Shown here in pieces: positions 23,865 through 32,014 of a stretch of DNA of 64,000 nucleotides (its first letter is position 1; every line of letters starts with the position of its first letter). The position numbers and the translations under genes are program-made. The DNA is taken from NCBI GenBank assembly GCA_050789255.1, contig JBOZRQ010000010.1, positions 62,001 to 126,000 on the forward strand. Reading direction: 5' to 3'. A model generated the notes under the pieces. The model searched no databases, was not told where the DNA came from, and worked only from the letters and a program-made list of their open reading frames with translations. Origin of the DNA: JBOZRQ01 sp050789255. Lineage in GTDB: Bacteria > Bacillota > Sulfobacillia > Symbiobacteriales > Symbiobacteriaceae.

Positions 23865-25676
23865 ATGAAGAGCCGTCCGCAGCGCAGCGAAGTCCCGATC
23901 GAGCAGACCTGGGACCTGACCCCCCTCTTCGCCACCGTCGCCGACTGGGAAGCGGCGGCCGCCGCCGTGGAGGCCGAGGCGGACTCCTTCGCCGCCACGT
24001 ACAAGGGCCGCCTTGGCGAGAGCGCCAGCGTCCTCCTCGCTTGCCTGCGTGAGCGGGACGCCCTGGCCGAGCGCCAGATGAAGGTGGCCCGCTACGCCAG
24101 CAATCGCTACGCCGTCGAGAGCACCTCGCCCGAATGTCAGGCGCTCCAGGCCCGGGCGGGCGCCGTCGGCGCCAAGTACGCCTCCGCCCTCTCCTTCCTG
24201 GTGAGCGAGGTGCAGGGGATCGCCGACGAGCGCATGGCCGCTTTCCTCGCCGCCGAGCCGGGCCTTGCTGAGTACCGCTTCCACATCGAGTCTCTGCGGG
24301 CCGAGCGGGCACACATGCTCTCTGCCGAAACCGAAGCGGTGCTCGCTGAGCTCACGCCGGCCCTGGGGGCGCCCTACACCATGTACCGGGCGATCACCGG
24401 CGCCGACATGAAGTTCCCCGCCGTCCAGGACGCCGATGGCGACATGGTGACGATGTCGATTGCCCGGTACGCCAAGCTTGCTCAGTCCCGGGACCGCGAG
24501 GTCCGCCGCCGGGCCTACGAGTCGCTGACCGCCGGGCTGGGCGCCCACAAGACCGCCCTGGCCACCGCCCTTGCCAACCACATCAACAAAGAGGTGACCA
24601 CCGCCCGGCTGCGGGGCTTCGGCTCCGCCCTGGAGATGCACCTCTTCCCCACCGGCGTCTCGGTGCAGGTCTATAACAACGTGCTGGACACGATCCTGAA
24701 GCAGGCGGCGCCCCACGTCCGGCGCTACATGCAGCTGCGGAAGCGGGTGCATGGCCTGGACCAGGTCCACCGGTACGACATGAACTTGTCGCTGGACCCC
24801 GACTTCAACGCCGCCATGACCTATGAAGAGGGCATTCAGGTGATCAAGGACGGGCTGGCGGTGCTGGGGCCGGAGTACGGCGCGGTGCTTGACCAGGCCT
24901 TCAGCGAGCGCTGGATCGACCGGGCCGACAACGAGGGCAAGGAGCACGGCGCCTTCAACTCGGGGATCTACGGCTGGCACCCGGTGATCATGATGACCTG
25001 GTCGGACAACATCCGCAACACGTTTACGTTGGCCCACGAGCTTGGCCACTGCTGCCACAGGTACCTCTCCAGCGTCAACCAAAACTTCATCAACAGCGGG
25101 CTGGCCAACCTGGGACGCTTCTTCCTGGAGGCACCCTCCACGGCCAACGAGGCGCTGCTGGGCGGCTACCTCCTGGAGCGCACCACCGACGTTCGGCGCC
25201 GCCGCTACATCATCGAGTCCTTCCTCGGCACCTTCATGCACAACATGGTCACCCACTTGCTGGAGGCCGACCTGGAGCGGCGCCTCTTCGCCCTGGCCGA
25301 GGCCCGTAAGCCGATCACGCTGAAGACGATCATGCAGCTCCAGGGCCAGGTCTTCGAGGAGTTCTTCGGCGACACCGTCGTGGTCGATGAGGGCGCCCGC
25401 CTGACCTGGACCATGGTGCCCCACTTCTACATGGGCTTCTACCCGCTGGTCTACGCCGCCGGGCTCTCCGCCGGCTGCGCTGTGGCCGAGGCGATCCGCA
25501 AAGAAGGCGAGCCTGCGGTCCAGCGGTGGCTGGCCGCCATCAAGGCCGGCTCGACGATGCATCCGCTGGACCTCTACAAGCTGGCCGGGATCGACATGTC
25601 GACCCCGGAGCCCGTGGAGCAGGCGGTGGGCCTCTTCGGCCGCCTCATCGCCGACCTCGAAGAGTCTTATAAGTGA
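23865..25676 (+). CDS. pepF: Oligoendopeptidase F, M3B family
   Basis: A 603-residue cytoplasmic zinc metallopeptidase that degrades oligopeptides. The HExxH zinc motif is in FTLAHELGHCCHRYLS near residue 388, with the third ligand expected in EAPSTANEALLGGYLL. The PepF N-terminal region is recognisable (IEQTWDLTPLFATVADWEAA). Length agrees with the family, about 600 residues. The start follows AAAGGGTGATC and lies 70 bp after leuS, so some co-transcription is possible. A strong bidirectional terminator follows. Confidence 0.95.
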   Translation: MKSRPQRSEVPIEQTWDLTPLFATVADWEAAAAAVEAEADSFAATYKGRLGESASVLLACLRERDALAERQMKVARYASNRYAVESTSPECQALQARAGAVGAKYASALSFLVSEVQGIADERMAAFLAAEPGLAEYRFHIESLRAERAHMLSAETEAVLAELTPALGAPYTMYRAITGADMKFPAVQDADGDMVTMSIARYAKLAQSRDREVRRRAYESLTAGLGAHKTALATALANHINKEVTTARLRGFGSALEMHLFPTGVSVQVYNNVLDTILKQAAPHVRRYMQLRKRVHGLDQVHRYDMNLSLDPDFNAAMTYEEGIQVIKDGLAVLGPEYGAVLDQAFSERWIDRADNEGKEHGAFNSGIYGWHPVIMMTWSDNIRNTFTLAHELGHCCHRYLSSVNQNFINSGLANLGRFFLEAPSTANEALLGGYLLERTTDVRRRRYIIESFLGTFMHNMVTHLLEADLERRLFALAEARKPITLKTIMQLQGQVFEEFFGDTVVVDEGARLTWTMVPHFYMGFYPLVYAAGLSAGCAVAEAIRKEGEPAVQRWLAAIKAGSTMHPLDLYKLAGIDMSTPEPVEQAVGLFGRLIADLEESYK

Positions 25677-25678
25677 AC

Positions 25679-25714
25679 AACGGAGGGGGCTGCGTGAGCC
25701 CCCTCCGTTTTCAT
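25679..25714. terminator. Bidirectional terminator
   Basis: ACGGAGGGGGCT pairs with AGCCCCCTCCGT across a short loop, followed by TTTCATT, between pepF (+) and the convergent dikinase gene (-). Confidence 0.8.
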
Positions 25715-28323
25715 TCCAAGATGGCAACGGTGCCGGCATCCCCGTCGACCAGCAGCCGCTGGCCGTCCCGGATGGTACTGAGCAGGCCGGGAATGTTGAC
25801 CACAGCGGGGAGTCCGTACTCCCGGGAAACGATCGCTCCGTGGGAGAGGTAGCCGCCCACCTCCATCACCACCGCCGAGGCCCGCAGGAATAGCGGGGTC
25901 CAGCCCGGGTCCGTCGAGGGCGCCACCAGGATCTCGCCGTCCTGCAGCAGGTGGCCCTGGTGCGGATGCCGGATCACCCGGGCCACGCCCGCAGCCCGGC
26001 CCGCAGCGACACCCACGCCGGAGAGCCGGTTGGCCCCGGCCCCCTCCACAGGTCGGGGCGCCGGCACGGTCGCGGCCATCTCCGCTGGCAGCTCGGCAGG
26101 GCGCCCGGCTGCGTCCAGCACGAAGCTGTCAGCGGGCTCGGCCTCCAGCCAGGCGGCATCCCGGGCCTTGCGGTCGGCCACCAGGGCCCGGGCGCCGCTC
26201 CCGTCCCACTCGCCCCGCAGGAACATCTCCAGCTCGACCTGGGCCAAGTGGAATACGTCCTCCGCTCGGTCCAGCTTCCCTGCGGCGACCAGCCGGCGGG
26301 CGATCTCCAACACAATCACCCGGACAGGTTCCGAGATGGAGCCAAGCGCCGATTTGGTTGCCTCCCGGAGCGCTGCGCCCTCCTGCGCCTTGCCGGCGAT
26401 CCAGCGGACGATCCCGCGGGACCACCAGGGAAGGGCGGTCAGTCCGGCCTCGCCCGCAGCACGGGCGGCCCGGGCAGACTCCCGGGGCGCCGTAGTCCGC
26501 CCCGACCGTGCCAGGCGGCCCACCTGCTCCAGCAAGTAGGTCGGGTCCTCACGCCAGCGGGGGTTCGCCAGCTCCCCCTCGTATACGGCCCGGTGGCCAA
26601 ACTCCTCCAGGAAGGCCTCCAACTCCCGTCGGAACGCCGAGCTTGTAGGGAGGCTGCGCCAGCCCTGGGGATCCTGCGGCGCCAGGTCCAAGTAGGCCAT
26701 CGCGGCCGGCTCCGCCAGTGCGAGCCTCGCCAGGTCGAAGAGCCGGTAGCCGTGCTCCGCGCTGGTTACCTTGCCGCTTCCCGCGATCAAGGCCGAGGTC
26801 AGAGCCTGCCCGCGCCCCGGGGCCAGCCTATCCACCAACTGCTCCAGCATGCTGGGCCAGAGCCCGGCGTTCATGTTGGCCGTCTGGAACAAGGGGCCAA
26901 AGGAGACGGTCAGCGACTGGGCCGCCGCCAGGCCCTTCAGCAAATCCTCGGCCGGGGCGTTGGCCCCGATTCGCTCCCTTAGCGCCTTAACGACCGGCTT
27001 GAGTTGAGCCATCTCCCGGGGAAGCCCACGCATCACCCGGCGCACTGAGAGCATGAACTTCAGTCGCGCCCGTGAGCGGCGGCGGCCCTCGGGCCCCTTG
27101 AGCGGGTCGCCGGGCGGCACCGGAATCAGCGGCTGGTGCCCGCCCAGGGTGCGGATAAACTCAGGCGGTGTGATCGCGATCGCATCGTACATCGCCCACA
27201 TGAGGGCGGTCAGGTCAAAGTAGGCCCGGCCCTGGAACCGGCGCACCACCTCAAGGCCCTCCGGCACAGGGTAGCCGGCGAGGGGTAGGCTGGTATGCAG
27301 CACGTAGCTGATCACGTACTTGATGACACTCCACGAGAGCGTCGACTGCACGCCCGCCACGGCATCTTTCAGGTTCGCATTCGACCAGATAATGGGGAAC
27401 TGCTCGGCGCCGGGGAAGGTGACCAGCGGCAGACGGGTGACCGGGCGGGCCTGCAATACCCAGAACCGATGGCCGTCATAGGCCCACTCCACATCCTGCG
27501 GGGCCTGATCGTCGCCGAAGGCCCAGTGGATGCGGTCGGTCAGACGGGCCAGGGTCAGAGCCTGCTCATCGCTCAGCACCTGATCGGGCCGCCCCCTGCG
27601 CCCGACGAGGGCGAAAGCGCTGACGTGCTTGCGAACGGCGATCTCCTCCGGGTTGACGCTGCCCCCGACGACCCCCTCGCCCAGGCCCGGGGCGGCGCTG
27701 ATCGTCAGGAGATCCCGGCGTCCGATGCGGGGATCACAGCTGAAGGCGACACCGGCAACGGCCGGGTCCACCATCTCACAGATCACCACAGCACAGGCCA
27801 CTGCATCGTCAGCGAGCCCACGATGGCGCCGGTAGGCCACGGCCTGCGGTGTCCAGAGCGAGGCATAGCAGCGAGCTACGGCAGCCAACACCGCCTGCGT
27901 TCCCCGTACATTCAGGAAGCTCTGGTGGATCCCGGCGAAGGATGCCTCCTCCCCGTCCTCCGCCGTAGCGCTGGAGCGAACGGCCAAGGGCACGTCGGCC
28001 AGGCCCAGGGCCAGCAGGAACGCCACGATCTCCCCTGCGGCCTCTTCCGGCAAGGCTGTCCCCGCCACGGCCTCGTGGACGGCGGCAATCCGAGCGGTGG
28101 CGTCCGGCCGCACCACCTCGTTGGCGCCAATCTCAGCCATCGGCTCTGCGAGCGCCTTCAGCTCGGACGAGCTCATCACCTGTATGTAAGCCTCCGCGGC
28201 GACTACACCGCCGCGGGGAACTGGAAACCCGTATCGATGCAGCCGCCCCAGATTCCAGCCCTTGCCGCCGCACACAGCCGCCCCTGCGTGCGCCGCACCC
28301 TCCCAGTCATAGATCCACGCCAT
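25711..28323 (-). CDS. PEP-synthase-type dikinase, rifampicin-phosphotransferase-like
   Basis: An 870-residue phosphotransfer enzyme. The N-terminal ATP-grasp domain (about 1-315) starts GGKGWNLGRLHRYGFPVP and contains AVRSSATAEDGEEASFAG and WVLQARPVTR. A large central domain follows. The C-terminal swivelling phosphohistidine domain has the catalytic His in GGYLSHGAIVSREYGLPAVV. The PEP/pyruvate-binding barrel of true PEP synthase is missing. Length and domain order match rifampicin phosphotransferase (867 residues in Listeria), which uses ATP to phosphorylate the drug, but the central domain is too divergent to fix the acceptor. ATG 28323 follows GGGAGG and sits 1 bp after the tetR stop. 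Confidence 0.85.
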   Translation of the reverse strand: MAWIYDWEGAAHAGAAVCGGKGWNLGRLHRYGFPVPRGGVVAAEAYIQVMSSSELKALAEPMAEIGANEVVRPDATARIAAVHEAVAGTALPEEAAGEIVAFLLALGLADVPLAVRSSATAEDGEEASFAGIHQSFLNVRGTQAVLAAVARCYASLWTPQAVAYRRHRGLADDAVACAVVICEMVDPAVAGVAFSCDPRIGRRDLLTISAAPGLGEGVVGGSVNPEEIAVRKHVSAFALVGRRGRPDQVLSDEQALTLARLTDRIHWAFGDDQAPQDVEWAYDGHRFWVLQARPVTRLPLVTFPGAEQFPIIWSNANLKDAVAGVQSTLSWSVIKYVISYVLHTSLPLAGYPVPEGLEVVRRFQGRAYFDLTALMWAMYDAIAITPPEFIRTLGGHQPLIPVPPGDPLKGPEGRRRSRARLKFMLSVRRVMRGLPREMAQLKPVVKALRERIGANAPAEDLLKGLAAAQSLTVSFGPLFQTANMNAGLWPSMLEQLVDRLAPGRGQALTSALIAGSGKVTSAEHGYRLFDLARLALAEPAAMAYLDLAPQDPQGWRSLPTSSAFRRELEAFLEEFGHRAVYEGELANPRWREDPTYLLEQVGRLARSGRTTAPRESARAARAAGEAGLTALPWWSRGIVRWIAGKAQEGAALREATKSALGSISEPVRVIVLEIARRLVAAGKLDRAEDVFHLAQVELEMFLRGEWDGSGARALVADRKARDAAWLEAEPADSFVLDAAGRPAELPAEMAATVPAPRPVEGAGANRLSGVGVAAGRAAGVARVIRHPHQGHLLQDGEILVAPSTDPGWTPLFLRASAVVMEVGGYLSHGAIVSREYGLPAVVNIPGLLSTIRDGQRLLVDGDAGTVAILE

Positions 28324-28324
28324 A

Positions 28325-28909
28325 TTAGTTGCCTCCCTGTGCTGCTCCATGCAAGTAAGTTTCAACGACAGCCGGCATGGCCTGCTGGATCGGAAACTGC
28401 AGCCCTGAATGGTACCAGATGATGATGTACACCAGCAGCATCCCCTCCAGCTCTCCGGCGAGGAGCACAGCGGGCCGGTCGGTGCGGATCTCGCCGCGCT
28501 GCTGCCCAACCGTGAACGCCTGAACGAGGCCCTGGTTGAACTGGCTGGGCCCGTCGACGCGGCCCCGGCGGATCCGTTCCTGGCACCAGACCATGGTCAA
28601 CTCCGGGTTGGCCGTGATCCACGCCAGCGGTGCGGTCATCATGGTGGTCAAGCGCTCCTGAATCGGCTCCGGTCCGCCGGCGACATGCTGAATCAGCGGG
28701 GCGCTCTCCCCCTGGAGGGTCAGCACGATCGCCAATGCGAGGTCCTCTTTGGTGGTGAAATAGTTGTAGAAGGTGCCCTTGCTTACCCCGGCCGCCGCCG
28801 TCACCTGGTCGACCGTCGTGGCGGCAAACCCCTGCTCCCGAAAGAGCCGCTCGCCCTCTCGAATTAGCGCTGCCCGGATCTCGCGCTTCACCGCCTCGGT
28901 TACACGCAC
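28325..28909 (-). CDS. TetR-family regulator
   Basis: A 194-residue TetR repressor, with the DNA-binding domain at residues 1-60 (IREGERLFREQGFAATTVDQ, VTAAAGVSKGTFYNYFTTKED). The C-terminal effector domain is divergent. GTG 28909 follows GGAGTGATG. The gene is followed after one base by the dikinase gene, so it controls a two-gene operon and itself through the operator at 28928-28966. The pairing suggests induction by the compound that the dikinase acts on, possibly an antibiotic; this is inference from gene order. Confidence 0.88.
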   Translation of the reverse strand: MRVTEAVKREIRAALIREGERLFREQGFAATTVDQVTAAAGVSKGTFYNYFTTKEDLALAIVLTLQGESAPLIQHVAGGPEPIQERLTTMMTAPLAWITANPELTMVWCQERIRRGRVDGPSQFNQGLVQAFTVGQQRGEIRTDRPAVLLAGELEGMLLVYIIIWYHSGLQFPIQQAMPAVVETYLHGAAQGGN

Positions 28910-28927
28910 GAAACATCACTCCAAAAA

Positions 28928-28966
28928 TAATATGACCGTCGTCATTTACTGACTACGGTCATATTA
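28928..28966. promoter_or_regulatory. TetR operator, long inverted repeat
   Basis: Perfect 12-bp arms TAATATGACCGT (28928-28939) and ACGGTCATATTA (28955-28966) stand 15 bp apart, upstream of tetR. ATATGAC/GTCATAT half-sites recur before the chemoreceptor gene at 54.6 kb. Confidence 0.75.
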
Positions 28967-29022
28967 ACCCCATGGCCACAGGGGGTCAAGGGAAGATTTG
29001 GCATGGTTTTGATTCCGAACGT

Positions 29023-30747
29023 TTATACCAGACCCAACCGCTTGAGCGCCGCCGCCCGCACCTCGGCGAGCAACTCCTGCGCCTGGGCGGGTCCGCCGGC
29101 GGCTACGGAGAAGTAGACCTTCAGCTTCGGCTCCGTCCCTGAGGGGCGGACCATGACGAAGCCCCCGTCGGCAAAGCGGTAGTGCAGCACATTCGCCTTA
29201 CCGAGCTCCAGCTGGGAGACGGTGCCCGTGGCGGTCGCCGTGCTGGTGCCCGCCTGATAGTCATCGACAAAGGCGACGGGCAGCGGACCGAACTGAAGGG
29301 GCGGGTTCGCCCGCAGGTCGGCCATCATGGCGGCCATCTGTTCAAGGCCGTCCTTGCCGGGAAGCGTAACGGAATGGACGTTCTCCATGAAGTAGCCCGC
29401 CTTGGCCCAGATCTCCTCCAGCGCTTCGTACAGCGTCCGGCCAGCCCGTTTGTGGAAGGCCACGGCCTCAGCCACCAGCAGGGCAGCCATGACTGCGTCC
29501 TTGTCACGCACGAAGGTGGCGCCCAGGTAGCCGTAGCTCTCCTCAAAACCGAAGAGGAAGGTGTGGCTATGCGTCTCCTCAAACTCCCGAATCTTGTCCC
29601 CGATAAACTTGAATCCCGTGTGGGTATTCATGAGCGAGATGCCGGCAGCGCGGCAAATCGCCTCCACCATGTTGGAACTGGCGATCGACTTGATCACCGC
29701 GCCATTCACGGGCAGGCTATTCATCGCCTGGCGCTGGGCGATGATGAAGTCGACCAGGATCGCCCCGATCTGGTTTCCGGTGAGCAGCCGGTACCTGCCG
29801 GCCGCATCCCGCGCCAGCACGCCCAGGCGGTCGGCGTCAGGGTCGGTCGCCAAGATGGCGTCCGGCTGTTCAGCTTCCGCCTGCCGGAGCGCCAGCGTAA
29901 AAACCTCAGCGTCCTCGGGGTTTGGGTACCTGGCCGTGCTGAATTCGGGGTCCGGCGCCTCTTGTTCGGCGACCACCGAGACCTGATAGCCCGCACTGAC
30001 CAAGGCGGTTCGAACGGGGATATTCCCACTGCCATGCAGCGGCGTATACAAGATCCGGCATCTTGAGCGCTCCAGGGTCTTGTCGAAGCAGAGCCCGCTC
30101 AGGTGGTCATAGTAAGCCCGGTCCACGTAGTCGGGCACCGTTTGCACCAGTCCGGCGGCCCGTGCTGCCCCCTCCTCCATGGGCACCAGGGCCGTGATGT
30201 CAGAGACCGCTCGAATCTCGTCCAGAATCTCCGATGCACGCTCGGGGGGAACCTGTCCGCCATCCTCCCAATAAACCTTGTAGCCGTTGTACTCCGGAGG
30301 ATTGTGGCTGGCCGTCACCACGATCCCGGCCATGGTCCGCAGGCGCCTGACCGCAAAGGAGAGCATCGGGGTCGGGCGCAGGCTCTCCCAGAGATAGGCC
30401 TTCACCCCGAATGCAGCCAGGGTCGTCGCTGCCTCCAGTGCGAACTCCGGCGAACAGCGGCGGGGGTCGTGGGCGATCACGACCCCGCGGGACTTCGCTG
30501 CCTCACCAAAGCGCGAAATGTAGGCAGCGAGCCCGGCGGTGGCCTGACGCACAACGTACCGGTTGATCCGGTTCGTCCCGGCCCCGATCAGTCCCCGCAG
30601 TCCGGCCGTGCCGAACTCCAGATCCCGGTAGAAGCGCGCTTCAATCTCCAGCGGGCGGTCCGCAATCTCGGAAAGCTCCGCCCGGGTCTGCTCGTCAAAG
30701 TACGGATGGGTAAGCCACGTTTGGTATCGCTGCATCACTTGATCCAT
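29023..30747 (-). CDS. pgcA: Phosphoglucomutase/phosphomannomutase
   Basis: A 574-residue alpha-D-phosphohexomutase of the PgcA type, interconverting hexose 1- and 6-phosphates. The active-site phosphoserine is in VTASHNPPEYNGYKVYW. The metal loop is DPDADRLG, the sugar-binding loop is GFEESYGYL and the phosphate-binding loop is RPSGTEPKLKVY. Length fits the long PgcA branch rather than GlmM. ATG 30747 follows GGTGGAGAGG; the 27 codons open upstream lack family similarity. The gene stands alone; it probably feeds glucose 1-phosphate to envelope polysaccharide synthesis. Confidence 0.93.
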   Translation of the reverse strand: MDQVMQRYQTWLTHPYFDEQTRAELSEIADRPLEIEARFYRDLEFGTAGLRGLIGAGTNRINRYVVRQATAGLAAYISRFGEAAKSRGVVIAHDPRRCSPEFALEAATTLAAFGVKAYLWESLRPTPMLSFAVRRLRTMAGIVVTASHNPPEYNGYKVYWEDGGQVPPERASEILDEIRAVSDITALVPMEEGAARAAGLVQTVPDYVDRAYYDHLSGLCFDKTLERSRCRILYTPLHGSGNIPVRTALVSAGYQVSVVAEQEAPDPEFSTARYPNPEDAEVFTLALRQAEAEQPDAILATDPDADRLGVLARDAAGRYRLLTGNQIGAILVDFIIAQRQAMNSLPVNGAVIKSIASSNMVEAICRAAGISLMNTHTGFKFIGDKIREFEETHSHTFLFGFEESYGYLGATFVRDKDAVMAALLVAEAVAFHKRAGRTLYEALEEIWAKAGYFMENVHSVTLPGKDGLEQMAAMMADLRANPPLQFGPLPVAFVDDYQAGTSTATATGTVSQLELGKANVLHYRFADGGFVMVRPSGTEPKLKVYFSVAAGGPAQAQELLAEVRAAALKRLGLV

Positions 30748-30919
30748 CGCCTCTCCACCTCTCACAACAGCCGCTCTCACACCGGCTAACTCTATGAATA
30801 CTCCCTGGTGCTTAGGCTTCTCCTGCACCTTCTGCTTTGGTCGAAAGGAAAACGATCAACATAGAGCGAATCGCTGATGGGAATATTAGCTAAGAATTTT
30901 GCTGACGGAGGGATTCCCC

Positions 30920-31315
30920 ATGGCGGAGGCTATCGCCTCGACGGCCCAGGCCGGCGCACAGGCCTACTTCACCACCAGCTACGCCCCGGGCGGCGGCACC
31001 ACGAGCACGGCTGCCCTTAGCATTTGGCGTGCGCTCTCACGACACCTTATCGATCACAGCCTGCCCCTGACCGGGGCAGAACTCTCCGAGGCGACCGGGC
31101 TTTCTGTCGAAGAACTTGAGCGGATCTTCTCCCAGACTTACTACAAGCGCTGGTATGGCTTCCGCCGGTTCGACACGCTTGAGGAGTGGCGCAGTTGGGC
31201 CATGAGCACCGGCGTGCTGTACAACCCCGAACTGCATGACCGCCAGCCCGAAGAGGAGCCCGCCGAAGACGAAGACGACGAGGAGAGCGACCCCGACGCC
31301 GAAGACGAGGAATAG
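30920..31315 (+). CDS. Hypothetical acidic-tailed protein
   Basis: A 131-residue protein of unknown function. A central helical part (IWRALSRHLIDHSLPLTGAE, LSVEELERIFSQTYYKRWYG) looks like a small DNA- or protein-binding fold. A strongly acidic tail of about 28 residues (EEEPAEDEDDEESDPDAEDEE) ends the protein. ATG 30920 follows GACGGAGGGA. It is monocistronic, with a clear terminator 7 bp after the stop. Confidence 0.8.
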   Translation: MAEAIASTAQAGAQAYFTTSYAPGGGTTSTAALSIWRALSRHLIDHSLPLTGAELSEATGLSVEELERIFSQTYYKRWYGFRRFDTLEEWRSWAMSTGVLYNPELHDRQPEEEPAEDEDDEESDPDAEDEE

Positions 31316-31321
31316 ACATGG

Positions 31322-31357
31322 AGAGGCCGCAGGAGCAACCCTGCGGCCTCTTGTTTT
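31322..31357 (+). terminator. Terminator after acidic protein gene
   Basis: GAGGCCGCAG and CTGCGGCCTC form a 10-bp stem, followed by TTGTTTT. Confidence 0.8.
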
Positions 31358-31362
31358 CCGGC

Positions 31363-31611
31363 TTATGCTCCCAGCCCGAGCAGTTGGTTGAGACGCTCCT
31401 TGTCGAACCCACGCACATAATCCTGTCCGATCACAATGATGGGTACACCACGAAGTCCGCCGGTGACCTCCATGGCCTCGGCCATGTACTCCGGGTTGCC
31501 CACGACATCTTTGGCGTCGAACTCGACGCCCTGCGACGCAAGGTAATCCTTGGCCGCCTTGCAGGGGGCTCAGGTCGGGGAGGTATAGATCGTTACCTTA
31601 GGCTTGGCCAT
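31363..31611 (-). CDS. Glutaredoxin-like protein with in-frame UGA (putative selenoprotein)
   Basis: An 82-residue thioredoxin-fold redox protein. It reads MAKPKVTIYTSPT, then TGA at codon 14 (31572-31570), then APCKAAKDYL and continues with a normal glutaredoxin: GVEFDAKDVVGNPEYMAEAM, TGGLRGVPIIVIGQ and a C-terminal helix to TAA. The UGA falls exactly where the first active-site Cys of CxxC belongs, giving UAPC, the common position of selenocysteine in redox proteins. Just after the UGA, CCCTGC/GCAGGG and GCAAGG/CCTTGC can form a SECIS-like hairpin. ATG 31611 follows GGAGG. The alternative is a nonsense mutation of a Cys codon, but the rest of the frame is intact. Confidence 0.75.
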
Positions 31612-31714
31612 GTTATTTGAACCTCCATGCAGGCTTTCGAACTAGTTTGCCCCGGCGGGACCCGAGACATTATTATGTCGCCGCGGTCAGCGTTAGCGTT
31701 ACGCCCCAGAAACA

Positions 31715-31746
31715 GAGAAAGGACCGCCCCCGTGCGGTCCTTTCCC
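31715..31746 (-). terminator. Terminator after small basic protein ORF
   Basis: On the minus strand AAGGACCGC and GCGGTCCTT-type arms form a stem, followed by TCTCTGTTTCTGG. Confidence 0.6.
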
Positions 31747-31758
31747 CATGAAGAAGGT

Positions 31759-31932
31759 TCAACGTCGCAGACCGGTTCGCTGGACAGGTGTGGTCCGCCT
31801 CCTGGAGAAGAGCCGGCGGAAGGTGCCCCGACGCCAGCGCCAGTAGAACTGACGCGTGGTGGTGTCCACGTACAGACCGCTCCCCAAGAAGACGACCACG
31901 GGACGCAGACTCAGATATGGCACACACCTCAC
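31759..31932 (-). CDS. Small basic protein, 57 residues
   Basis: A short frame from GTG 31932 to TGA 31761-31759 encodes a very basic peptide with a hydrophobic start (YLSLRPVVVFLGSGLYV) and an Arg/Trp-rich second half (FYWRWRRGTFRRLFSRRR). The amino-acid pattern is protein-like, and a terminator follows directly on the same strand. The ribosome binding site (GGGAAGAG) is mediocre and the start is uncertain. No family is recognised. The rest of 31612-32014 shows nothing else I can support. Confidence 0.45.
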   Translation of the reverse strand: MRCVPYLSLRPVVVFLGSGLYVDTTTRQFYWRWRRGTFRRLFSRRRTTPVQRTGLRR

Positions 31933-32014
31933 CACTCTTCCCGCAGTGTAGGTGGGTCTTCGTCGCCGAAATGACTGAATCCTTCATTGGTCAGAGAATT
32001 TGCGTTATCGCAAC

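Noticed and set aside
23856..25739. A 627-codon minus-strand open frame opposite pepF
   Set aside because: Antisense shadow of pepF; the pepF frame has clear M3 motifs and a start with a ribosome binding site.
31748..31822. A 24-residue Arg-rich peptide starting at ATG 31748 on the plus strand
   Set aside because: It has no ribosome binding site and starts right after a terminator hairpin; the opposite-strand 57-residue frame fits the terminator orientation better.
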